The translations under genes were made by a program, and so were the position numbers. Below, piece by piece: positions 6,993 to 13,470 of a stretch of 18,753 nucleotides of DNA. This stretch comes from Spirochaetaceae bacterium (GTDB lineage Bacteria; Spirochaetota; Spirochaetia; Treponematales; Breznakiellaceae), in the NCBI GenBank assembly GCA_031279965.1, contig JAITHM010000130.1:1-18753 (forward strand). Reading direction: 5' to 3'. The stretch's first letter is position 1; each line of letters starts with the position of its first letter. The notes under the pieces are model-generated. The model ran no database searches. It was not told the DNA's origin and worked only from the letters and a program-made list of their open reading frames with translations.

Positions 6993-8294
6993 TTATTGCC
7001 TGAAAAAGCTGCTCATAATCGAAATAACGCTGGCGTTTGATATATCAACAAGGAACGCTCCGACGATGGGCACAACAAAAAATGCTTTATCTGAATGGCC
7101 GTGTTTGTCAGTAATCGCCTGCATGCACACCAGTGCGTTGGGCGTCGCCCCCAGGCCAAAACCGCACATGCCCGATGCCATGACCGCCGAATCATAATTT
7201 CTTCCGAAAAGCCTAAAAACAAAAATATAGGCGATAATAACAATAATAATAAGTTGAATTAACATCATAACGCACAGGGGAACGGCAAGATTTATAAGCT
7301 GCCACAATTGAAGCGAGTTAATCGCCATTGTTATAAAAAGAGCCAGGGTAATATCACCTATCATACCAACTGATTTTGAGTCAATTACATAAGCGCCTGA
7401 TTTATCACCAATATTTCTGATGATAATCGCCATAATCATTGCGCCCAGATACGGTGGCAGCGTAATTCCTGCTTTTTTAAGGTAAAAACTTACCGCCGAG
7501 CCAAATCCTACCGCAACAAGCACCCACGAAAGGTTCTTCATTAAATGAGGGCCGGAGATTTTATCTTCCTCGTCGTGATCAACAACGGCATCTTCCGGTA
7601 TTTTGAGCTTGGCGATTTCGCCAACTTCTTCAAGTACTGCTTCCTGTTCACTTTCCGTATCAATAAGCGAAAGCTTTTTCATTTGATTGGGAGTTTTTAT
7701 CTTGTGGGTGCGGATTATCCATTCGCCAAGCGGGCCGCCGATAAGCGAACCGGCAACCATGCCAAAGGTTGCGCAGGCAATTCCAGCGCTTAATGCTCCT
7801 TTAATATTGTATTCATCTTCGAAAAGCGCACCGAAAGCGCCGGCTGTTCCTAAACCGCCAATCATCGGCACCGAACCGCCAATAATACCCATAAGCGGGT
7901 TCAAGCCAAATACCGTGGCAATCGAAACGCCGGCGATATTTTGCATAATAGAAACCAACGCCGAAATCCCCCAAAAGGCAAGCACCATAAGGCCGCCTTT
8001 AATGACCAATTTATAGCTTGCGTTCATGCCAATTGTGCAAAAAAAGCAGATCATAAAAACCTGCTGCAAAGTATTGTCAAATACAAACTGAACATAACCG
8101 CGTGCCTGTAAAATTGCCGCAATAATTGCCACAGGCAGGCCGCCGATAGCCGGTGCGGGAATAGAAAGCTTGAGAAGCAACGGGATTTTGGAACGCACCC
8201 AAACACCCGCATAATACATGATAGCTCCGAGCGCCGCCGCCTGAAACATATCGAATTTAAGCTGCAATACGCCGTTTACATAGATTGTTTCCAT
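6993..8294 (-). CDS. gltS: Sodium/glutamate symporter
   Basis: A 433-residue membrane protein of the ESS family (GltS), which takes up glutamate with sodium across the inner membrane. About a dozen hydrophobic segments form two similar halves, separated by a charged cytoplasmic loop (around ESEQEAVLEEVGEIAKLKIPE). Family stretches include IPAPAIGGLP, GIIGGSVPMIGGLGTAGAFG and, in the second half, SGMCGFGLGATPNALVCMQA, each carrying the conserved GGxGTA or GLGATP-like re-entrant motifs. The start at 8294 is chosen because AAGGAGG lies 11 nt before it; the frame stays open for a further 32 codons upstream, but those do not resemble the family. It is followed by hisC after one base. Confidence 0.92.
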   Translation of the reverse strand: METIYVNGVLQLKFDMFQAAALGAIMYYAGVWVRSKIPLLLKLSIPAPAIGGLPVAIIAAILQARGYVQFVFDNTLQQVFMICFFCTIGMNASYKLVIKGGLMVLAFWGISALVSIMQNIAGVSIATVFGLNPLMGIIGGSVPMIGGLGTAGAFGALFEDEYNIKGALSAGIACATFGMVAGSLIGGPLGEWIIRTHKIKTPNQMKKLSLIDTESEQEAVLEEVGEIAKLKIPEDAVVDHDEEDKISGPHLMKNLSWVLVAVGFGSAVSFYLKKAGITLPPYLGAMIMAIIIRNIGDKSGAYVIDSKSVGMIGDITLALFITMAINSLQLWQLINLAVPLCVMMLIQLIIIVIIAYIFVFRLFGRNYDSAVMASGMCGFGLGATPNALVCMQAITDKHGHSDKAFFVVPIVGAFLVDISNASVISIMSSFFRQ

Positions 8295-8350
8295 TAAAAT
8301 CCGCGCCTCCTTGTCACCACATTTTTGATTGTACTGGCAACACAGTTCTG

Positions 8351-8359
8351 AATATATCA
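8351..8359 (-). promoter_or_regulatory. Possible extended -10 promoter for gltS-hisC
   Basis: On the - strand TGA-TATATT (8359-8351) resembles an extended -10 element, with no good -35 box. It would give a leader of about 50 nt that carries the strong AAGGAGG ribosome site. It lies within a small inverted repeat, CTGA-ATATA-TCAG (8348-8360). Confidence 0.3.
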
Positions 8360-8402
8360 GAAAATCAACTATCCTGCTACCGTCTCGCATCCTGGAATAA
8401 AG

Positions 8403-8431
8403 TTGACAGCAGAAGAGTGGTAGGATACAAT
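8403..8431 (+). promoter_or_regulatory. Near-consensus sigma-70 promoter for the glycosyltransferase gene
   Basis: -35 TTGACA (8403-8408, perfect), 17-bp spacer, -10 TACAAT (8426-8431, five of six). Transcription should begin near 8438, giving a leader of about 60 nt with AAGGA (8489-8493) five bases before ATG 8499. This is one of the best promoters in the window. Confidence 0.8.
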
Positions 8432-8498
8432 GAACTTGAACGATGATTAACTTTACATCTTCAAAAATTTATTGCTTTTTATATATTTAAGGAAAAAA

Positions 8499-10520
8499 AT
8501 GAAAGTCTATAAAATTGTTCTTTCGATAGTGTGTTTTGCAGCGGGAGTTGCTTCATTTGTTTTTTTGACTATGCGGAATCGCGATATTTTGGGCGAATAT
8601 TACGCCAAAAGCTCTATCAATGTTGAAATAGACTGCAATTATGCAAAAAATATCGCGCTGGCTATAGAAACTTTGCCCAATCCCTGTTCGTATTGGCTTT
8701 CACCGGCAACAATGGGCGATGACAACACGCAAAACATTATTATGCATCTGAGTGTGCCGCTCAAACGCCCTTATTGGAAGCCCGCGCTGCAAATTCCCCA
8801 TGATTATGCTGACGAAGCTGTTTCACATATTGATAATATTGCTTTGTTTGTGGGCAACAAATTGTTTTATTTTACCCATGATGATATTCAGCAATTTAAG
8901 AAAGCAAATAAAGACGGGTATATGTTGTACTATTTGCCTGATGTGTTTTATACAAAGTCTTTTGTGTTTAAAAACTGGAGTAACTATTACGGCGACATTA
9001 ATTTGGGCATAAAAGCATTAACGGCTTTTTTTCTGTATCCCGCCCAATATGCATTCACCTGGTTTTTTCTTATTTTACTTGTGTGTTTACATAAGGAATG
9101 GATATATAGGCGTTACACCGCGCTGGTAAAATCACGTAAAACTCTTATGATAAATATACTGTTCATAACGATTGTGATTGCAGGCTTGGCACTGCGTTTA
9201 AATGGTTTTGTCCGTCATTCCGGCTGGAGTGACGAACTTGCTTCCGCCATCCGTTACGGAAATCCCAACAGCCCGGTAACCAGCGTTATGGACGATCCTG
9301 GCAATCCACCGTTTTATTATTTGCTGCTGCGGCTTTGGTTTATGTTATTCGGCTGGTCAGAAGAAATAGGAACTGTGCTTTCGGTGCTTTTGGGAACGGG
9401 CGCGGTTATTACCATTTATTTTTTTATTGCGCCCTTTGCAGGAAAGCGTGCGGCAATGTACGCGGCGTTCTTTATGGCGCTCAGCGGCTTTGCCATTGGA
9501 TATTCACAGGAAATGCGCGCTTATATTTTCAAAATATGTATGGTGCCGCTTGCGTCGTTGTGCCTCATGCGGATTATGCAATCGTTTTCGGTTAAGCATA
9601 TATTGTTGTATATTGCGCTGTGCGTATGTGTTGTGAACAGTCATTATTATGGCATTATCTTCGTTATGGCAAATTTTTGTTTTTTTGCCGGCAGCATGAT
9701 GTATAAGCGCGCATGGAACACAAAAAAATTCATCAGTTTCTTTGCTGCAAACGTAGTTATTGCCGCGAGTTTTTTGCCTTTCTTTTTATATATGACGTTT
9801 CAAAAAGGATATAATTTTGAACGGGATTTTTCCCCTCAACCCGGACATATTTTTTTGTTTGCGGTTATCATACTTTTTATTCCCTGTTTATTTCTATGCA
9901 AAGACAAATTGAAAAAGCTCAATTTTATGCTGTGCGATAAGCGCCCGGAATCGCTTTGTTTTGCGCCGTATTGCATCATGCTCCCCGCTTTGATTTTTTG
10001 CTGCGCGTTTTTGATTTCGCTTGTCAAGCCGATGATCACATTCAGGTATCTTGGCCCCATTTGCACGCCGTATTTTTTGGCGCTTGCCGCCGTTTTTGTC
10101 TCCCGCGCCGCGTATAAAGGCGGTGTGTTAGCTGAAATTCTGCTTGTATGCGTGGCTGCCGCCGGACTACACAGAATAATACCCGACATTCCAAGCCACG
10201 GAATAGAAGGATACAAAGAAGCCCGTGCGTATATCGCCGCGGACGCTGCGGCGCATCCTGAACGAAAAGCCGCACTTCTTGAAGATACCTCATCCATCGC
10301 CGCGTATTACGGATATAAAAATTTACCCGTCTACAGTGCACAGGGGGGGGGGCAGTATGATGTACTCTACGTTTTAAACGACATGTTCAAAATGCATGAA
10401 TTTGAAATGTATGAAAATATCCGCAAGCACAGATTAGACCCGGACAATATGCTCAAAGTCCGTTTTGATTACGATTATCCCAGGGGAGACGGCGGCATGG
10501 TCTTTAAAAAATATTTTTAG
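8499..10520 (+). CDS. GT-C (PMT/ArnT-like) membrane glycosyltransferase with G10 tract
   Basis: A 673-residue polytopic inner-membrane protein. From about residue 220 it follows the GT-C fold: the first periplasmic loop carries HSGWSDELASA (catalytic acidic D245/E246), then DDPGNPPFYYLLLRLW (265-280) and the typical YSQEMRAY (335-342). Such enzymes move a sugar from a polyprenyl-phosphate donor to lipids or glycans on the outer face. Unusually, an extra N-terminal module comes first: a membrane anchor (4-23), a soluble part of about 145 residues and another membrane segment (about 173-196). Ten G at 10343-10352 encode Q615-GGG618 in frame, 55 residues before the end, which suggests phase variation. 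The gene is AT-richer than its neighbours, a hint of acquisition. The start is supported by AAGGA five bases upstream. Substrate unknown. Confidence 0.82.
   Translation: MKVYKIVLSIVCFAAGVASFVFLTMRNRDILGEYYAKSSINVEIDCNYAKNIALAIETLPNPCSYWLSPATMGDDNTQNIIMHLSVPLKRPYWKPALQIPHDYADEAVSHIDNIALFVGNKLFYFTHDDIQQFKKANKDGYMLYYLPDVFYTKSFVFKNWSNYYGDINLGIKALTAFFLYPAQYAFTWFFLILLVCLHKEWIYRRYTALVKSRKTLMINILFITIVIAGLALRLNGFVRHSGWSDELASAIRYGNPNSPVTSVMDDPGNPPFYYLLLRLWFMLFGWSEEIGTVLSVLLGTGAVITIYFFIAPFAGKRAAMYAAFFMALSGFAIGYSQEMRAYIFKICMVPLASLCLMRIMQSFSVKHILLYIALCVCVVNSHYYGIIFVMANFCFFAGSMMYKRAWNTKKFISFFAANVVIAASFLPFFLYMTFQKGYNFERDFSPQPGHIFLFAVIILFIPCLFLCKDKLKKLNFMLCDKRPESLCFAPYCIMLPALIFCCAFLISLVKPMITFRYLGPICTPYFLALAAVFVSRAAYKGGVLAEILLVCVAAAGLHRIIPDIPSHGIEGYKEARAYIAADAAAHPERKAALLEDTSSIAAYYGYKNLPVYSAQGGGQYDVLYVLNDMFKMHEFEMYENIRKHRLDPDNMLKVRFDYDYPRGDGGMVFKKYF
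10343..10352 (+). repeat. Homopolymeric G10 tract inside the glycosyltransferase gene
   Basis: Ten consecutive G within codons 615-618. With ten G the frame runs to the normal stop. With nine, the new frame reaches TAA after about ten codons; with eleven, TGA follows within three codons. This is the usual design of a slipped-strand contingency switch, as known for poly-G tracts in Campylobacter, Neisseria and Treponema pallidum. Confidence 0.85.
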
Positions 10521-10548
10521 AAATAATGAATGATACAATTTCCTGCCC

Positions 10549-10577
10549 TTGCAGACAAAACACCGCATCTCTACAAT
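10549..10577 (+). promoter_or_regulatory. Promoter abutting the start of the oxidoreductase gene
   Basis: -35 TTGCAG (10549-10554), 17-bp spacer, -10 TACAAT (10572-10577), then six bases to ATG 10584. The predicted transcription start falls on or next to the A of the start codon, so the mRNA would be leaderless; no Shine-Dalgarno is present. Confidence 0.55.
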
Positions 10578-10583
10578 AGCTGC

Positions 10584-11531
10584 ATGAGGCTGGGAGTTAT
10601 TGGCACATCGGGAATCGCGCGGCAGTTTATTGATGCTGCCTGCACGGCGGGCTTTACGCTGACGGCAGTCTGCTCGCGGGATGCCGCGCGGGCAGAAGCG
10701 GTATGCAGGCTGTTTGGAAGCGGCGCCGCCGTCAACTCGGCAGATAAGATGATGCCGCATGTTGATGTCGTTTACATTGCCGTGCCGCCGGCTCTTCACT
10801 ACGAATACGCACTTAAAGCGCTCGCTGCAAAAAAACATGTGCTTGTTGAAAAACCCTGTTTTTGCACCGTTAATCAGCTTGAACATATCTTAAATGAAGC
10901 GGCGGCGCAGGATCTTATCGTACTTGAAACAATGCGGCTTTTTTACAGTCCGCTGACACAGGCATTGTGTGCCGCTCTGCCGCGCATCGGCCAGATTCGT
11001 TTTGCGCGCCTTGCCTTCATGAATTATTCTTCAAAATATGATGACTACAAGGCAGGTGTCATTCATCCGTCATTTTCCGCCGACCTTGGCGGCGGTGCGC
11101 TTGCCGACCTTGGCGTGTATGCGGTGTATGCGGCGCTTATGCTGTTTGGTAAACCAGAAACTGTTTGGGCGCGGAGCACCTCGCTTTCCAGCGGTGCTGA
11201 CGGTACAACAACCGTGGTATGCGGCTATCCTGAGTTTAACTGTGTTTTAAGCGTATCAAAACAATCAACAGCGCATACACCGAGTGAAATTCAGGGCGAA
11301 AAAGCATCCCTTATCATTGGCAATCCGTTTATGCGTTCAACTATTGAGCTTGATGACGGCGCCACACGAACCCTCGTCGCACGACAGGAGACCGATGATA
11401 TGCTTACCCAGCTCAAGGCGCTTTTCAGGTTCCTTACCACGCCGGAACCGGCCGCACTTGAACGCGCTCATTGCTTTATGCGCGGCAGTACCGCCCTGCT
11501 TGAACAATGCCGTGCCTGTGCAAGGGAATAG
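10584..11531 (+). CDS. Gfo/Idh/MocA-family NAD(P)-dependent oxidoreductase
   Basis: A 315-residue protein. The N-terminal Rossmann fold starts at once with GVIGTSGIA (4-12), and the catalytic EKP is at 89-91 (HVLVEKP). The C-terminal alpha/beta domain carries the family signature LGGGALADLGVYAV. Members oxidise or reduce sugars, inositols or their derivatives; the substrate cannot be read from sequence. ATG 10584 is chosen because the Rossmann strand must start here. An in-frame ATG at 10530 would add 18 residues unrelated to the family, and the intervening DNA looks like a promoter. The gene follows the glycosyltransferase gene with its own promoter and ends in a clear terminator. Confidence 0.87.
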   Translation: MRLGVIGTSGIARQFIDAACTAGFTLTAVCSRDAARAEAVCRLFGSGAAVNSADKMMPHVDVVYIAVPPALHYEYALKALAAKKHVLVEKPCFCTVNQLEHILNEAAAQDLIVLETMRLFYSPLTQALCAALPRIGQIRFARLAFMNYSSKYDDYKAGVIHPSFSADLGGGALADLGVYAVYAALMLFGKPETVWARSTSLSSGADGTTTVVCGYPEFNCVLSVSKQSTAHTPSEIQGEKASLIIGNPFMRSTIELDDGATRTLVARQETDDMLTQLKALFRFLTTPEPAALERAHCFMRGSTALLEQCRACARE

Positions 11532-11553
11532 AACCGGTCTTAGACCGGTTTTT
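11532..11553 (+). terminator. Rho-independent terminator after the oxidoreductase gene
   Basis: AACCGGTC (11532-11539) pairs perfectly with GACCGGTT (11543-11550) across a short TTA loop, and TTTTT runs from 11549 to 11553. It begins one base after the TAG stop. A second GC-rich hairpin, CCTG-CCGGC with GCCGG-CAGG and one bulge, follows at about 11581-11605 without a T-run. The rest of the 159-bp gap up to 11691 holds only the promoter of the next gene. Confidence 0.82.
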
Positions 11554-11654
11554 CAACTTGCGCGTTAGGGCGAGGATGCGCCTGTCCGGCTTGTTGGCCG
11601 GCAGGAAGACTGTTTCTGTATCCAGCGCCAAAATTGGGAAGCAGACATATACTC

Positions 11655-11683
11655 TTGTTACGACTGTGAAAATTTAGTACCGT
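11655..11683 (+). promoter_or_regulatory. Possible promoter abutting the short TPR lipoprotein gene
   Basis: -35 TTGTTA (11655-11660), 17-bp spacer, -10 TACCGT (11678-11683), then seven bases to ATG 11691. The -10 match is only moderate. There is no Shine-Dalgarno before the start, so a leaderless mRNA is plausible. Confidence 0.4.
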
Positions 11684-11690
11684 AATTAGT

Positions 11691-12089
11691 ATGAATAAGA
11701 TATGGTTTCTCTCTTGGGTGGTTTTTGCGTTCTTAACAGGCTGCTTTACGGGGCCGGTTGTTATTCCTGATAATGCTTCTGCACAAGAAATTATCCAGAT
11801 GGGGCAAACAGCGATGGATCGTGACCGCTACAATCAGGCAATTCAATATTTTCAGGCAGTTTTGGAACGCTTTCCGTATAATGACGCTTGGATGTGTGAT
11901 GCGGAATACGGTGTTGCGGCGGTGCATTACAAGCAGAAAAAATATACCCTTGCAAAAGAAGAATTATCGGCGTTGCTGGCAAAGTACGATGCTTCTGGCG
12001 GGAGTAATCTTCCCAAGCGCTATCAGATTCTTGCGCGGAACCGCCTTAATGTTATTGCCGAAAAACAGCGAATTCTTGCACAGGAATAG
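11691..12089 (+). CDS. Short TPR lipoprotein, BamD-like in part
   Basis: A 132-residue lipoprotein with signal peptide and lipobox LTG-C18. The mature part holds about two tetratricopeptide repeats: AMDRDRYNQAIQYFQAVLERFP, then DAEYGVAAVHYKQKKYTLAKEELSALLAKY, which resemble the N-terminal repeats of BamD/YfiO outer-membrane lipoproteins. It is about half their length, so it is not a full BamD; it may be a scaffold at an outer-membrane machine. It has its own putative promoter and is followed 86 bp later by an exported protein with a separate promoter. Lipoprotein nature is well supported, role unknown. Confidence 0.75.
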   Translation: MNKIWFLSWVVFAFLTGCFTGPVVIPDNASAQEIIQMGQTAMDRDRYNQAIQYFQAVLERFPYNDAWMCDAEYGVAAVHYKQKKYTLAKEELSALLAKYDASGGSNLPKRYQILARNRLNVIAEKQRILAQE

Positions 12090-12128
12090 CTTGCCTTGCG
12101 GATAAATATATCTGCCAAGCAGTCATAA

Positions 12129-12157
12129 TTGACGGCGGGAAAGGTGCATGATAGAAT
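12129..12157 (+). promoter_or_regulatory. Sigma-70 promoter for the exported Pro/Tyr-rich protein
   Basis: -35 TTGACG (12129-12134), 17-bp spacer, -10 TAGAAT (12152-12157); five of six matches in each box. Transcription should begin near 12164, giving a leader of about 12 nt that still contains AGAGGA before ATG 12176. Confidence 0.75.
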
Positions 12158-12175
12158 AACACCAAGAGGATAGCT

Positions 12176-12796
12176 ATGAGAAAATTACTATTTATCGTTC
12201 TGATAGGGGCATTGAGCGTTGCATTGATCAGCGCGGATGAATATTGGCTGCCTACTCCTTCGGGTGGTTATATGGGCCCTTACTACTCAAGACCAGTAGA
12301 GCCGCAGCAGATAGTTCCGCCGTCGCAGGTATATTTAATACCCCAGTATCCGGTTGATCCCTATTATACCCGGCCAATTTCGCCGCCGCCGCTTCGTGTT
12401 CAGCCGCGCTATACGGCGCCGGGGTTTCCTGGTTCGCTTGCCGCCCGCTATCTTATGACCGTGCGGGAGTATTATGCTGTTGGCAATGTCCATCTTCCTT
12501 CGCCAGACTATGTTGATTCGGCGCAATGTTCAATTTTTAGAGACGGCTCGCTGGTAGTAACGCTTTTCTATACCAACGATACCTATGTTGAATACCGGAT
12601 TTCAAATCCGGTGCTTCAAATAAGGCAGTCTCATGCCTATTACAAGACAAGTTATAGTTCCGTTGTAAAAAGCGGATACGGCCCAGTTTTTGATCCTATT
12701 TCCTGCGATGTTTATAGCAGCCGGGGAGAAATTCATCAAATTGTACTTCATGGCATGAGCCGTTCTTCAATTACGATAAATCTTCGGCGGTTTTAA
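12176..12796 (+). CDS. Exported Pro/Tyr-rich protein of unknown function
   Basis: A 206-residue protein I do not recognise. A Sec signal peptide (1 to about 20, ending SVALISA) is followed by a Pro/Tyr-rich segment to about residue 80 with a repeated phrase: GPYYSRPVEP and DPYYTRPISP, about 27 residues apart. The C-terminal half looks like a beta-rich domain (SIFRDGSLVVTLFYTNDTYVEYRISNP to the end SSITINLRRF). It has no lipobox, so it is likely periplasmic or surface-exposed. The start is supported by AAGAGGA about 6 nt upstream and by a good promoter. The last 26 bp overlap the 3' end of the convergent pseudouridine synthase gene. It may be specific to this lineage. Confidence 0.7.
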   Translation: MRKLLFIVLIGALSVALISADEYWLPTPSGGYMGPYYSRPVEPQQIVPPSQVYLIPQYPVDPYYTRPISPPPLRVQPRYTAPGFPGSLAARYLMTVREYYAVGNVHLPSPDYVDSAQCSIFRDGSLVVTLFYTNDTYVEYRISNPVLQIRQSHAYYKTSYSSVVKSGYGPVFDPISCDVYSSRGEIHQIVLHGMSRSSITINLRRF

Positions 12797-13433
12797 AAAA
12801 GGCAAAATAGGCGGGCAGTGGGGCTTGTATATCAAGCTTCCCACCGCCGGGAAGGGGAACCATCAGCCGCGTTGCATGAAGCAGCATACGGTTAAGTTTA
12901 TACTGTTTGCGAAGCTGTTTATTCAGCGAAAAATCACCATATTTGTCATCGCCAAGCAGCGGACAGCCAAGTTGTGCAAGATGGCGTCTTATTTGATGCA
13001 TCCTTCCTGTTCCAAGTTCAAGTTCAAGCTGAATCCATTTATTTCCGTTAACCGTATGTGAGCCGCGCACAATCCATGTTGTACAGGCTGGTTTTCGTAC
13101 GCCACGATACTCAAGCGCGGTTTCAATGCGTCCCCGTGGGGCAAGCGGCGCGGAGTTTTGCCGTGCACAGATGGCTGTATACTGCTTCAATGTGCGCCCT
13201 TCTGCAAATACCCGTGAGAAAAACGCCGCGTTGCTCGCCGATTTTGCTATAAGAAGTATGCCGGAAGTATCTTTATCGAGACGATGTACAGGGTAAGGCT
13301 TAAAAGAGAATTCCGCGGCAAGGAGTTCTTCAAGACAGACCGTTATTTTTGCACCGCCATGTACGGCAAGGCCAGCCGGTTTATTTACTACAAGGCACTG
13401 CGCATCTTCGTAAAGAACTGTAACCCGCTTCAC
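12771..13433 (-). CDS. RluA-family RNA pseudouridine synthase
   Basis: A 220-residue protein with only the catalytic domain and no S4 domain, as in RluA/TruC-type enzymes. It converts uridine to pseudouridine in rRNA or tRNA. Motif I is NKPAGLAVHGG, the catalytic motif HRLDKDTSGILL has D53 as nucleophile, and the RNA-binding motif is TGRMHQIRRHLAQLGCPLLGD. The target site cannot be told. The start is GTG (13431-13433) without a Shine-Dalgarno; a -10-like TAGTTT ends six bases upstream. It follows the giant outer-membrane protein gene by 37 bp in the same direction and may also be read from it. The 3' end overlaps the convergent exported-protein gene by 26 bp. Confidence 0.88.
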   Translation of the reverse strand: MKRVTVLYEDAQCLVVNKPAGLAVHGGAKITVCLEELLAAEFSFKPYPVHRLDKDTSGILLIAKSASNAAFFSRVFAEGRTLKQYTAICARQNSAPLAPRGRIETALEYRGVRKPACTTWIVRGSHTVNGNKWIQLELELGTGRMHQIRRHLAQLGCPLLGDDKYGDFSLNKQLRKQYKLNRMLLHATRLMVPLPGGGKLDIQAPLPAYFAFFKTAEDLS

Positions 13434-13439
13434 CGTATT

Positions 13440-13468
13440 AAACTAGCGTTCCCAGCGAGGAATTGCAA
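13440..13468 (-). promoter_or_regulatory. Promoter abutting the pseudouridine synthase start
   Basis: On the - strand: -35 TTGCAA (13468-13463), 17-bp spacer, -10 TAGTTT (13445-13440), then six bases to the GTG start. It fills the 37-bp gap after the stop of the giant gene and predicts a leaderless mRNA. Confidence 0.45.
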
Positions 13469-13470
13469 GT

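Noticed and set aside
11581..11605. GC-rich hairpin as a second terminator after the oxidoreductase gene.
   Set aside because: It has no T-run on either strand, and the first hairpin already explains termination.
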